In this document: positions 1-8,648 of the stretch, piece after piece | How the letters are laid out: every line of letters starts with the position of its first letter | Position numbering within the stretch: the stretch's first letter is position 1 | NCBI GenBank assembly: GCA_000702025.1 | Contig: JNKJ01000010.1 | Location: 219,151 to 283,150 of the forward strand | Origin: Blautia schinkii DSM 10518 | Lineage (GTDB): Bacteria > Bacillota > Clostridia > Lachnospirales > Lachnospiraceae | Reading direction: 5' to 3' | DNA length: 64,000 nucleotides | Made by a program: the position numbers and the translations under genes | The notes under the pieces: model-generated | What the model was told of the DNA's origin: nothing | Database searches by the model: none | What the model saw: only the letters and a program-made list of their open reading frames with translations

Positions 1-119
1 CCGGACATATCAAGTTCCATGAGCGGATCGGCGGCTATACACCGGCCGAAGATATTGAAAATGTCTTTGAATTCGATCCGACAATCACACAGGCCGCGCT
101 TGAAGGGGGTGCTGAATAA
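1..119 (+). CDS. Phage tail sheath protein, C-terminal end (partial)
   Basis: Open frame entering from the left edge (codons from base 3) and ending at the TAA at 117-119; only 38 residues are visible. They read like the end of a contractile-tail sheath (P2 FI-like), with an acidic tail after an AEDIE segment. The call rests mainly on position: the stop overlaps the ATG of the tail tube gene by one base, and sheath followed by tube is the usual order in myophages. No catalytic motif is expected. The fragment alone would not be diagnostic. Confidence 0.6.
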   Translation, partial: GHIKFHERIGGYTPAEDIENVFEFDPTITQAALEGGAE

Positions 120-637
120 TGGCTGGATATAAAATTCCGACAGTCCTGAACAACTTCAACGTGTACGGGAACGGAACAAAGTTCATCGGGGTTTCTTCCG
201 AAACGACGCTTCCGAACCTGGAATCTATCACGGAAACGATCGAGGGGGCCGGGATCAGCGGCGAGATCGAAGAAGCGGTTCAGGGCGCGTTTTCATCTAT
301 CGAAACGGAAGACACGTTCACGAACCTGTCGAAAGAGTATTTCCGCCTGGCGTCGCTGAACGGGCTTGTCACGTACCGCGGTTCAATGCAAGTCCTGAAC
401 ACTTCGACACAGGTGAATGATTTCGTTCCGGTCGTCGTTACGACGGGCGGCCGCGCGAAAAATCTTGACCTGGGCGCGTTCAAGAAGGGCGGCAAAGGCG
501 AACCGAAAGTCACGCGCGAGATCACGTATATCAAAATCACGATCAGCAACGAAGTTCTTCTTGAACTTGACAAGTTCAACATGATCTTCAAGCTGAACGG
601 CGTCGATCTTTTGCAGAAGGTTAGAAGTCAGATTTAA
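119..637 (+). CDS. Phage major tail tube protein (P2 FII-like)
   Basis: 172 residues, the usual size for the inner tube of a contractile tail. The N-terminus (MAGYKIPTVLNNFNVY) and the pattern LESITETIEGAGISGEIEE followed by a basic beta-rich C-terminal half match the FII tail tube family. The ATG overlaps the stop of the upstream sheath gene, so the two are translationally coupled. Product: hexameric rings stacked between baseplate and head, through which DNA passes. The downstream gene is the matching assembly chaperone. Confidence 0.85.
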   Translation: MAGYKIPTVLNNFNVYGNGTKFIGVSSETTLPNLESITETIEGAGISGEIEEAVQGAFSSIETEDTFTNLSKEYFRLASLNGLVTYRGSMQVLNTSTQVNDFVPVVVTTGGRAKNLDLGAFKKGGKGEPKVTREITYIKITISNEVLLELDKFNMIFKLNGVDLLQKVRSQI

Positions 638-674
638 TCATATCAGAGAGGAAAGAAAGCGAGGATAAAAGCCC

Positions 675-1094
675 ATGAGTAAAGAGTATATGACAGATAT
701 GTCGCATGAAGAAATGATCGAGGAAATTCCGGTTGCCACGCCGACGCCGGACGAAGAAGTCGCGAAGTTGCTTCCCGCCACAGAGGAAAGCGAAGATGAT
801 GAAAATTATCTGATCGTAAAGTTCGCGAAGCCTTTTGACTTCGAGGGCCAGAAATACGACGGGATTGACCTGTCCGGCCTGGAAGATATTAAGGGCCGCG
901 AACTGACCGCGCTGGAAAAGGCGTTCGGGAAGTCCGGTATTGTTTCCACAATGCCGGAAACAACCGCGACGTATGCGAAGCTGGCGGCGACAAAGGCAAC
1001 CGGCCTTCCGGCTGAATTTTTCGAGGAGTTGCCCGGAAAAGAGGTCAGGAAGATCAAAACGGCGGTTACACGTTTTTTCTACGACGAAGATTAA
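675..1094 (+). CDS. Phage tail assembly chaperone (gpE/gp41-type)
   Basis: 139 residues, acidic N-terminus, then a core with FAKPFDFEGQKYDGIDLSGL and a helical C-terminal half, the layout of the gpE/41/14 tail assembly chaperone family. Sits between tail tube and tape measure, where such chaperones are always found. It is expected to coat the tape measure during tail assembly. A canonical slippery heptamer lies five codons before the stop, in the correct phase, and a -1 shift opens a frame that runs into the tape measure gene (see the next entries), as in phage P2 E/E' and lambda G/GT. Confidence 0.8.
   Translation: MSKEYMTDMSHEEMIEEIPVATPTPDEEVAKLLPATEESEDDENYLIVKFAKPFDFEGQKYDGIDLSGLEDIKGRELTALEKAFGKSGIVSTMPETTATYAKLAATKATGLPAEFFEELPGKEVRKIKTAVTRFFYDED
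1073..1079 (+). promoter_or_regulatory. Programmed -1 ribosomal frameshift slippery site
   Basis: T TTT TTC in the X XXY YYZ phase of the chaperone frame, just before its stop codon. After a -1 slip the next codon starts at 1079 and the frame stays open to 1270. Position next to the stop and before the tape measure gene is what known tail-chaperone frameshifts show. Confidence 0.75.
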
Positions 1095-1270
1095 GGTATA
1101 ACGACGGACAGACTATTCAAAAAAGTGCTGTCCGTCTTTCTATGTCTACAAGCACAAGCCTTGAATTTTTCGTCGGGCTTCCGATCGCCGATTTCCTTGA
1201 CATAGCAAACGAGGTGATCGAAATTGGCCAGCAAAAGCAATTACGAACTAGCGGTCGAAATCGCTGGTAA
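1079..1270 (+). CDS. -1 frameshift extension of the tail assembly chaperone
   Basis: In the -1 frame the codons from 1079 to the TAA at 1268-1270 are open (63 codons). The last part, with SLEFFVGLPIADFLDIANEV, resembles the short gpE'-type segments that follow tail chaperones. It overlaps the first 47 bases of the tape measure gene. There is an internal ATG at 1142 but no good ribosome site in front of it, so production as a fusion by frameshifting is more likely than as a separate peptide. Confidence 0.65.
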   Translation, partial: LRRRLRYNDGQTIQKSAVRLSMSTSTSLEFFVGLPIADFLDIANEVIEIGQQKQLRTSGRNRW

Positions 1271-4200
1271 AGTTGCCGGATCGTTCGGGAAGTCTATCAG
1301 CACTGTAAATAAATCGCTTTCCGGCCTGGGAAAAATCGCGGGCGCGGGGGCAAAACTGGCGACGGCCGGGTTCGCCGCGGCCGGGGCCGCGATCGCTGGC
1401 GTCGCCGCCGCTTCGGTCAACGTCGGAAAAGAGTTTGAAGCGCAAATGTCAACCGTCCAGGCGATTTCAGGGGCGACGGGTGAAGAATTCGCCGCTATGG
1501 AAGCAAAAGCAAAAGAAATGGGCGCGACGACACAGTTTTCCGCCACAGAAGCCGGGGAAGCTATGGAATATATGGCTATGGCCGGGTGGAAATCTGGCGA
1601 CATGATCGACGGCATAGGCGGAATTATGAACCTGGCGGCGGCCAGCGGCGAAGACCTGGCGACAACTTCGGACATTGTAACGGACGCGCTGACCGCGTTC
1701 GGAATGACCGCGAGTGAATCCGGGAAGTTTGCCGACATACTGGCGGCGGCGTCGTCGAACGCGAACACGAATGTTTCCATGATGGGCGAATCGTTCAAAT
1801 ATGTCGCGCCGCTGGCGGGAACGCTGGGCTATTCGGCGGAAGACGTTTCGGTCGCCCTGGGCCTTATGGCGAACGCCGGTATCAAAGGCAGTCAGGCGGG
1901 AACGTCGCTGAAAACGGCCCTTGCAAATCTGGCGTCGCCCACGGGCAAACAGGCGGCGGCAATGGCGGATTTAGGGATTTCGCTGACCGATTCAAGCGGG
2001 GAAATGTTGTCAATGCGCGACGTCATGACAAATCTTCGTGAGAGTTTCAGCGGCCTTGACGAATCACAGCAAGCCGCGGCCGCTTCAACGATTTTTGGAA
2101 AAGAAGCTATGTCCGGTATGCTGGCGATCATAAACGCCAGTGAAGACGATTGGAACAAATTGACAACGGCGATCGACAATTCATCCGGGGCGGCGGCTGA
2201 CATGGCCGCGATCCGGCTTGACAACCTGGAAGGCGACGTCACGATCCTGAAAAGCGGCCTGGAAGGGCTTGGTATAGAAATATACGAGGAAATGAACGCG
2301 CCGCTTCGGGAAGTCACACAGGCCGGAACGGACATGATTTCGCAGTTGAACGCGGCGTTCCAGGAAGGCGGATTTTCCGGAATGGTCGGCGCGCTGGGCG
2401 ACGTGCTTTCACAGGCAGTCGTCATGGTATCAGGCTTCGCGCCGCAATTCGTACAAATGGCGGTTGATATGATTTTGAGTTTCGCGAACGGAATATCCGC
2501 GAATTCAGGTCAGATCGCCACAAGCGCAACACAGGTTATAACCGTTCTTCTGAACGGGCTTTTACAGGCCCTTCCGGTCATTATGGTGACGGGCCTTCAG
2601 ATGATCGCACAACTTGCCGCGGGGCTGGCACAGGCCGCGCCGCAGATCGTGAGCAACGGAGTAGCGGCGATTCAGTATTTGATCCAGGGAATTTTGACTT
2701 ATCTTCCGTCGCTGATTTCATCCGCGCAAACGATCGTGTTTGCATTGCTTCAGGGCTTGATCGCGGCCGCGCCGCAGATCATTTCCGGGGCGGTTCAGAT
2801 TATAGGTCAGTTGGTGCTGGGAATTGTTCAAATGCTTCCGACGCTGGTACAAATGGGGCTTCAGTTGATCGTCACGCTGGCGAATTCAATAGTTCAGAAT
2901 ATCCCCTATATCCTGTCAGTCGGAATTCAGGTTATTATCGGATTGATTAACGGAATAGGCCAGGCCCTTCCCATGATCGCACAAACGGCGATTCAGTTGA
3001 TCGTCACATTGATTCAGGGGATCGCGTCGAACCTGGGAAATATCGTTCAGTCGGCGATTCAGTTGATTTTCGCGTTCGGAAGCGGAATCCTTCAGGCTAT
3101 ACCGACAATCGTGATGTTAATACCGCAATTAGTCGAGGGAATTATATCGGCTATCTTTAACACAGACTGGATCGCGGTCGGCGGTCAGCTTATCGACGGG
3201 ATCAAAGACGGCATTATGTCCGGGTTCACGTCGCTGATCGACGGCGTGAAAGGTATGTGGGGCAAATTTACAGACTGGATCACGGGCGGCGGCGACGACG
3301 AAGACGTCGGCGAAGCAATGGCCGCGGAAATCGAAGCGTCAACGCCTACGGCAACGGCGGCGGCGTCGAGCGCGGCACAGCAAACAGCGGCGGCCTTCCA
3401 GATTGATCCGTCACTTATGAATCAGTACGGCGTTGACGCGGCGAACGGGCTATCGGCTGGAATCACGGCCGGAACGCCTGGCGTGACGACGGCGGCGTCC
3501 GCACTTGGAACACAAAGTATTAGCGCGCTTGATACGTCCTTCACGGCGAATATGCCGCTTCTGGATAGTAGCGCGCAAACGGTCGGCCTTACGGCGACAA
3601 ATGGCCTTGCAACCGGATTTCAGACGGGTTCGACGGCGGCCGCAGACGCGGCTTCACAGGCAAGTCAGGAATCTATAAACGCGATTACCGCGTCTTTACA
3701 GGCGCAACAATCCGAAATCGTGGCGAACGCTTCGCAGATCGGAACCGACGCGACAAACGCGATCGGAACCGGCCTGAATTCGGCGATTCCGTCCGTTTCG
3801 GCTACGGCAAGCGCGGCGGGAACGCAAAGCATAACGGCAATGACACAAAGTATGTCGGACGGCGCGGCCAGCATTACAGCAACTATCAATCAGTTAAGTT
3901 CGGATATGCAGACGGCAATGTCGGAAGCATGGTCGAATATTAACACGACAACACAAAATTCATTCAGTTCGATTTCGCAACAGATTTCGACACAGGTTTC
4001 AAATATCGGAACGTCCGTTTCAACCGCATTTTCCGGCATGGCGACACAGCTTTCGGCGGAAATGAACAAGATCAAGGCGACGGCGAACACGTCATTTTCC
4101 GGAATGGCGTCGCAAATCCGGGCACAGATCACGATTATCAAGACAGCGGCGACGACGGGCTTTTCGGGCGTACAGACGGCCGTTTTGAACAGCACAACGC

Positions 4201-4874
4201 AGACAACGACGCAAATGATCGCCACATGGCGGACGGCGCAGTCGTCGCTTGCGGCCGTGTGGAATTCTTTACGCGGCACATTCGCGAGCGCGTGGAGCGG
4301 CGTTCATTCCTACGCGGTCAGCGCGGCCAGAAGTACAGCGGCGGCGATCAAATCGGCGTTTGAAGGAATGTCGATCACGGTTCCGCGGCCGCGGTTGCCA
4401 CACGTGAGCGTGTCATACACGACGACGGGATCAGGCGGGGCGACGGTGAGCGTTCCGAACTTTTCCGTTTCCTACTATGCGCAAGGCGGCATTATGACCG
4501 ATCCGACAATGTTCGGCATGGTGGGCGGCGAAGCCGGGCCGGAAGCTATTCTTCCGCTTGATACGTTCTGGACACAGCTTCATGACGCTTTTGAAAATGT
4601 CCTGGGCTTCCAGTCAATGCAATCCGGCGTTCCCGGAATGGGATCGCGGGCGTCCGAAGTGTACGATCAGATCACGAACAACGAAACTATTAACAACAAT
4701 TCGACACAAAATTCGTCGGAAGACAAGATTCATTTCACGTATGCGCCGAACGTGACGATCCAGGGCAACGCCAGCCGCGAGGATGTGGAAGAAGCCCTGT
4801 CAATGTCACAGGATGAATTCAACCGTATGTTTGACGAATACGTGCGGCAGAAGGGCCGGACGGCCTTCGCATAA
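1224..4874 (+). CDS. Phage tail tape measure protein (TP901 family)
   Basis: 1216 residues, the longest phage gene in the window. Residues 1-about 350 match the TP901 minor tail/tape measure core; about 390-660 are hydrophobic repeated helices rich in LIQGI/LVQMGLQLI units; 690-1000 are Ala/Ser/Thr-rich amphipathic repeats; the end carries the GGEAGPEAILPL box common near tape measure C-termini. It sets tail length and is ejected ahead of DNA. The start is TTG at 1224, supported by GAGGTGA at 1211-1217; the gene overlaps the frameshifted end of the chaperone. Confidence 0.92.
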   Translation: MASKSNYELAVEIAGKVAGSFGKSISTVNKSLSGLGKIAGAGAKLATAGFAAAGAAIAGVAAASVNVGKEFEAQMSTVQAISGATGEEFAAMEAKAKEMGATTQFSATEAGEAMEYMAMAGWKSGDMIDGIGGIMNLAAASGEDLATTSDIVTDALTAFGMTASESGKFADILAAASSNANTNVSMMGESFKYVAPLAGTLGYSAEDVSVALGLMANAGIKGSQAGTSLKTALANLASPTGKQAAAMADLGISLTDSSGEMLSMRDVMTNLRESFSGLDESQQAAAASTIFGKEAMSGMLAIINASEDDWNKLTTAIDNSSGAAADMAAIRLDNLEGDVTILKSGLEGLGIEIYEEMNAPLREVTQAGTDMISQLNAAFQEGGFSGMVGALGDVLSQAVVMVSGFAPQFVQMAVDMILSFANGISANSGQIATSATQVITVLLNGLLQALPVIMVTGLQMIAQLAAGLAQAAPQIVSNGVAAIQYLIQGILTYLPSLISSAQTIVFALLQGLIAAAPQIISGAVQIIGQLVLGIVQMLPTLVQMGLQLIVTLANSIVQNIPYILSVGIQVIIGLINGIGQALPMIAQTAIQLIVTLIQGIASNLGNIVQSAIQLIFAFGSGILQAIPTIVMLIPQLVEGIISAIFNTDWIAVGGQLIDGIKDGIMSGFTSLIDGVKGMWGKFTDWITGGGDDEDVGEAMAAEIEASTPTATAAASSAAQQTAAAFQIDPSLMNQYGVDAANGLSAGITAGTPGVTTAASALGTQSISALDTSFTANMPLLDSSAQTVGLTATNGLATGFQTGSTAAADAASQASQESINAITASLQAQQSEIVANASQIGTDATNAIGTGLNSAIPSVSATASAAGTQSITAMTQSMSDGAASITATINQLSSDMQTAMSEAWSNINTTTQNSFSSISQQISTQVSNIGTSVSTAFSGMATQLSAEMNKIKATANTSFSGMASQIRAQITIIKTAATTGFSGVQTAVLNSTTQTTTQMIATWRTAQSSLAAVWNSLRGTFASAWSGVHSYAVSAARSTAAAIKSAFEGMSITVPRPRLPHVSVSYTTTGSGGATVSVPNFSVSYYAQGGIMTDPTMFGMVGGEAGPEAILPLDTFWTQLHDAFENVLGFQSMQSGVPGMGSRASEVYDQITNNETINNNSTQNSSEDKIHFTYAPNVTIQGNASREDVEEALSMSQDEFNRMFDEYVRQKGRTAFA

Positions 4875-4887
4875 AGGGGGCGGACGC

Positions 4888-5097
4888 ATGGACGAAAAGC
4901 GCATATATACCACGGTTCAAGGCGATATGTGGGATTCTATCGCTTATCGTTTTTATGGCGACGATAAACAAATCGGCCTTTTAATGCGTGCAAATCCGGA
5001 TTTACTTGACATTTATGTTTTCTCCGCGGGGGTTCCGGTTTATATACCGGAACTTCCGGAAGAAGACGATTCAGACCTTCCGGAATGGAGAGATTAA
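4888..5097 (+). CDS. Phage tail protein X (LysM-like, gpX)
   Basis: 69 residues, one LysM-like domain (TTVQGDMWDSIAYRFYGD, then PDLLDIYVFSAGVPVYIPEL). In P2-type phages gpX binds at the tail tip near the tape measure and hub. The ATG at 4888 follows a GGGGGCGG ribosome site 13 bases after the tape measure stop; a longer open frame upstream overlaps the tape measure and is not used. Confidence 0.85.
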   Translation: MDEKRIYTTVQGDMWDSIAYRFYGDDKQIGLLMRANPDLLDIYVFSAGVPVYIPELPEEDDSDLPEWRD

Positions 5098-5100
5098 AAA

Positions 5101-6363
5101 ATGTTAGCACGACGGGCGGAAATCGTTGTCAATTACAACGGGAAAAATATCACGAAAAAGATCAGTGATTATATACAGTCATTCGATTATACGGACAACG
5201 CCAGCGGATCGGCGGACACGGTGACGCTGAAACTGTCCGACATTGAAAAGAAGTGGATCGGATCATGGATTCCGATTCAGGGCGATTATGTCAGTATCAC
5301 GATCAAAATTTCTGACTGGACAAAAGCCGGTGACAATCGGAAACTGAATTGCGGAAAATTCTTCCTGGACGATCTTTCTTTTTCAGGCCCGTCGCCTTCC
5401 ACAGCTTCGATCGGCGGGATCACAACGCCGATCGCGGTTGATTTTAACTGTACGGAAAAAAGCAAGACCTGGAAAAAGACGACAACAAAGGGAATTCTTT
5501 CAGAGATCGCAAAGAAAGCGAAGATCAAACTGTATTATTCCGGGGAAGTCTACAAAATTTCTGAACTGGAACAGTCCGGTCAGACGGATATGTCATTCGC
5601 CTTCGATCTATGCAAGAAATATAATCTTGCAATGAAACTGTATAATGAAAAGCTGGTCGTCTTCGATCAGACCGATTATGAAAAGAAGAAAGCGAAATGC
5701 AAGGTCGATCGGGAAGATATGCAGTCTTTCAGCGCGGTCAAGAGCATGACAAAGCTATATGACGGCGTTCAGATCAGTTACAGCGACGGAAAGAAAGACA
5801 AAACCTATAAATATAAATATAAGATTTCAAAGGGTTCCCGGATTCTGAAGATCACGGAAAAGGCCGAAAGCCTTCAGGACGCGGAAATAAAGGCGAAATC
5901 AAAACTTCTGGAATTCAACAGGAAATGTCAGACGATCACGTTTAAGGTGCTGGGCGACACAAAATATATCGCGTCTTCCGTGGTCGAAATAACCGGAATG
6001 GGGAAACTGAACGGGAATTATTATCTTGATACCGTGAAGCACTCAAAGGCCCCGCGATCCGGGTACACGTGCGACATTACCGCACACAAGGTCGTTATCG
6101 TGCCGGGCGTGAAGGTCGCCAGTCAGCCGAAGACGGCAACGGTCAAAAAAGAAAATAAAAACACGGGCCGGAAATACACGATCGTTTCCGGTGACACGTT
6201 GTGGGGGATTTCATCGCGCTTTTTGGGTTCCGGTTCAAAGTATATGCAGATTTATAACAGCAACAAATCAACGATCGAATCGGCGGCGAAAAGATACGGG
6301 AAATCTTCTTCCAGTAACGGACACTGGATATATCCCGGAACCGTGCTGAATATACCGGGTTAG
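5101..6363 (+). CDS. Phage late control protein D-like tail hub with C-terminal LysM
   Basis: 420 residues. The N-terminal 330 residues have the gpD fold of the central baseplate hub (early DYIQSFDYTDNASGSADTV, later repeated K/Y-rich strands). Residues about 355-420 form a LysM domain (RKYTIVSGDTLWGISSRF). The hub joins tail tube to spike; the LysM part could contact peptidoglycan during entry. It starts three bases after gpX and is followed by gpV, the usual P2-like order. Confidence 0.85.
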   Translation: MLARRAEIVVNYNGKNITKKISDYIQSFDYTDNASGSADTVTLKLSDIEKKWIGSWIPIQGDYVSITIKISDWTKAGDNRKLNCGKFFLDDLSFSGPSPSTASIGGITTPIAVDFNCTEKSKTWKKTTTKGILSEIAKKAKIKLYYSGEVYKISELEQSGQTDMSFAFDLCKKYNLAMKLYNEKLVVFDQTDYEKKKAKCKVDREDMQSFSAVKSMTKLYDGVQISYSDGKKDKTYKYKYKISKGSRILKITEKAESLQDAEIKAKSKLLEFNRKCQTITFKVLGDTKYIASSVVEITGMGKLNGNYYLDTVKHSKAPRSGYTCDITAHKVVIVPGVKVASQPKTATVKKENKNTGRKYTIVSGDTLWGISSRFLGSGSKYMQIYNSNKSTIESAAKRYGKSSSSNGHWIYPGTVLNIPG

Positions 6364-6374
6364 GGGGTTAGACT

Positions 6375-6767
6375 ATGGCGAATGTTGATCCGGTCAGAAT
6401 TGGCTATATTTCAACGATAGACTATAAGAACGGAACCGCAACCGTCGTATACAAAGAATGTGAAGATTCCGTGTCGCCGGAACTTCCGTTTCTGTCTGAT
6501 GAATACGATATGCCGGACATAGACGATCAGGTCATTGTCGTGACGCCGCAAGACACGACGCGCGGCTTGATCCTGGGAAAAGTCTACCACGACGGGAACC
6601 GGCCGGTCGAAGGGCGGAAAGGAATCTGGCGGAAGGATTTCAAAGGCGGCGGCTATCTTCAGTATGATTTCGCGTCGCGCCGGTTCACGGTCGGCGGATC
6701 GCTGACCGTCACGGGGGATCTTCACGTCGGCGGCAACCTGACCGTTTCCGGAAGCTATCCAGGATAG
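6375..6767 (+). CDS. Phage baseplate assembly protein V-like spike
   Basis: 130 residues. An N-terminal OB-like part (VDPVRIGYISTIDYKNGTATVVY) leads to a beta-helical C-terminal stretch with repeated GGSLTVTGDLHVGGNLTVSG units, the trimeric spike tip of gpV. It is shorter than P2 gpV (about 210 residues) but has both parts. It sits right after the hub gene, which binds the spike. No His-x-His iron-binding tip was found. Confidence 0.8.
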   Translation: MANVDPVRIGYISTIDYKNGTATVVYKECEDSVSPELPFLSDEYDMPDIDDQVIVVTPQDTTRGLILGKVYHDGNRPVEGRKGIWRKDFKGGGYLQYDFASRRFTVGGSLTVTGDLHVGGNLTVSGSYPG

Positions 6768-6781
6768 AAGGGGGCGGTTTA

Positions 6782-7171
6782 ATGATTGGATATTTCGGCG
6801 ACATAGTGTTCCAGACAAGCGACAAGAAGATTCTGACGTTCACGGATTTCAAGCGCACGGCAAGCGCGAGTTTTTCGGAACATGACAGGATCGGGAAAAA
6901 GTCGCGGCTGGAATTCAACGGCCCGGAAAATCAGGAAGTCACGTTCAAAATGAAGATTCTTGCCGGGCATGGCGTGAAGCCCTGGAATATGCTTCACAAA
7001 CTGATCGTTGCGTGTGAGAAGGGCGAAGTCCGGACGCTTGTGATCGGAACGCACAAGGTTGGAAGCGGGAACTATGTCATTACAAAGTTAGGCGCACAAT
7101 ATGAACACGTGTGGAACGCTGGCGAACTTGTCGGCGTGTCGATCGACGTCACGCTGAAAGAATATAAATAG
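6782..7171 (+). CDS. Phage tail protein U-like (gpU)
   Basis: 129 residues starting MIGYFGDIVFQTSDKKILTF, the family start of P2 gpU-like proteins, followed by a mixed alpha/beta body. In P2 gpU is a tail completion protein. The GGGGGCGG ribosome site precedes the ATG. Its location among the baseplate genes is common in Gram-positive P2-like prophages. Confidence 0.8.
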   Translation: MIGYFGDIVFQTSDKKILTFTDFKRTASASFSEHDRIGKKSRLEFNGPENQEVTFKMKILAGHGVKPWNMLHKLIVACEKGEVRTLVIGTHKVGSGNYVITKLGAQYEHVWNAGELVGVSIDVTLKEYK

Positions 7172-7183
7172 GGCGGTGACAGT

Positions 7184-7495
7184 ATGAAAATTGAAGGGAT
7201 TGAAATTGAATTCAATTCGGAATATGAACGGGGGCTTCGGGAAGAAATCACTTCCCGGATTTCTTTTTTGTTCAGCCTGTTAGCGGGAACAATTCCCATG
7301 AACCGCGCGATCGGCCTTCCGGAACGCCTGATTGATTTAATGAATTACGAATCGCGCGCGGAATTCACGGTCGCGGCGATCGAACTGATCGACATGTGTG
7401 AACCGCGGGCGGCGGTGGATTCTATTGATTTCGTACAGAATGAGTACGGGAAAACTATTGCGAAGGTGGTGATCGCGTATCATGGCGATAATTGA
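7184..7495 (+). CDS. Baseplate wedge protein W-like (gp25 family)
   Basis: 103 residues. The middle has GTIPMNRAIGLP, matching the 'G(T/S)xPxxxxfG' pattern of the GPW/gp25 wedge family, and the end has a beta pair (DFVQNEYGKTIAKVVIAY). It would help form the baseplate wedge with gpJ. It overlaps the gpJ start by 14 bases, so the two are probably coupled. Confidence 0.75.
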   Translation: MKIEGIEIEFNSEYERGLREEITSRISFLFSLLAGTIPMNRAIGLPERLIDLMNYESRAEFTVAAIELIDMCEPRAAVDSIDFVQNEYGKTIAKVVIAYHGDN

Positions 7496-8648
7496 CATTC
7501 AACAGCTTTATGACTTGCCGGATATTTCCTTCATCGAGGGAATAACGGTCGATTCTATTATTGAAGAAATGATCGCTGATTATGAACAGAAATACGAGGA
7601 AACGACGAAGAAGCAGATCACGCTTCGGCCAGGCGACAAAGACATGATCCTTCTGAACGTCTTCGGCGGAAAGTTCTATCAGCTTTATGAACAGCTTGAT
7701 TTCGCCGCGAAGATGAACCTTTTGAAATATTCCCGCGGCGATTATCTGAAGCATTTAGGGGCTATGAAAAAGACGTTCCTGAATGAGCCGCGCGCGGCCG
7801 TCACGACGGCCCGGTTCCATTTAGAGGAAGTCCGGCCCGATCTTGTGTATATTCCGGCCGGAACGCGGATCACGTCGGCGGCCGGTGACGGAATATATTT
7901 CGCAACGGACGATTACGCGGAAATTACGCCGGGCAAAGATACGGTTGATATAACCTGTACTTGCGAAACGCTGGGCGAAATCGGGAACGGCTACATTGAA
8001 GGCCAGCTTGAAATTATCGTCGATCCGATCCCGTATGTTTCCAGCGTGGAGAATATCACGAAGACGGAAGGCGGGGCCGGGGAAGAAACGGACGATGAAT
8101 TCCGGGAAAGAATTTTCCTTGCGCCGTCCAGCTTTTCGACGGCTGGCCCGGCCGACGCTTATGAATATTGGGTTCGCCAGTATAACAGCGCGGCGATCGA
8201 AGACGTGAAAATCTACGAACCGGAAGAAGCGGTCGTTGACGTCCGGATTCTTCTGTCTGGCGGCGAATTGCCGTCGTCGGCGTTTTGTGAGAACGTCAAA
8301 AAATATCTTCTTGAAAATCCGGTCGTTCCGCTGACCGATAACAGCACGGTCGCCGCGCCGGACGTTGTGAAATACAACCTGAAAGCGACATATTACGTCA
8401 GCCGCCGTTATGCGAATAACCTGAACGCGGTGAAGGCGGCGATCGAGAGCGCAAAAGACGAATATATCCTTTATCAGCGTTCCGGGATCGGGCGTGACCT
8501 GAATCCGGACGTCCTGATCGAGTTCGTCCGCGCCGCTGGCGGGAAGCGCGTCGTGATCGAATCCCCGGCCTTCCAGGTAGTGCCGGAAACGTCCGTCGCA
8601 CAGGAAGGCACGGTCGAATTCACGTTCGGCGGGCTGGAAGATGATTAG
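7482..8648 (+). CDS. Baseplate J-like protein
   Basis: 388 residues. Motifs of the baseplate J family are visible: an N-terminal helical part (RPGDKDMILLNVFGGKFYQL), the central EVRPDLVYIPAGTRIT strand region, and GGAGEETDDEFRERIFLAP around residue 200. Forms the wedge rim that changes shape on sheath contraction. Overlaps gpW before it by 14 bases and gpI after it by 8 bases. Confidence 0.9.
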   Translation: MAIIDIQQLYDLPDISFIEGITVDSIIEEMIADYEQKYEETTKKQITLRPGDKDMILLNVFGGKFYQLYEQLDFAAKMNLLKYSRGDYLKHLGAMKKTFLNEPRAAVTTARFHLEEVRPDLVYIPAGTRITSAAGDGIYFATDDYAEITPGKDTVDITCTCETLGEIGNGYIEGQLEIIVDPIPYVSSVENITKTEGGAGEETDDEFRERIFLAPSSFSTAGPADAYEYWVRQYNSAAIEDVKIYEPEEAVVDVRILLSGGELPSSAFCENVKKYLLENPVVPLTDNSTVAAPDVVKYNLKATYYVSRRYANNLNAVKAAIESAKDEYILYQRSGIGRDLNPDVLIEFVRAAGGKRVVIESPAFQVVPETSVAQEGTVEFTFGGLEDD

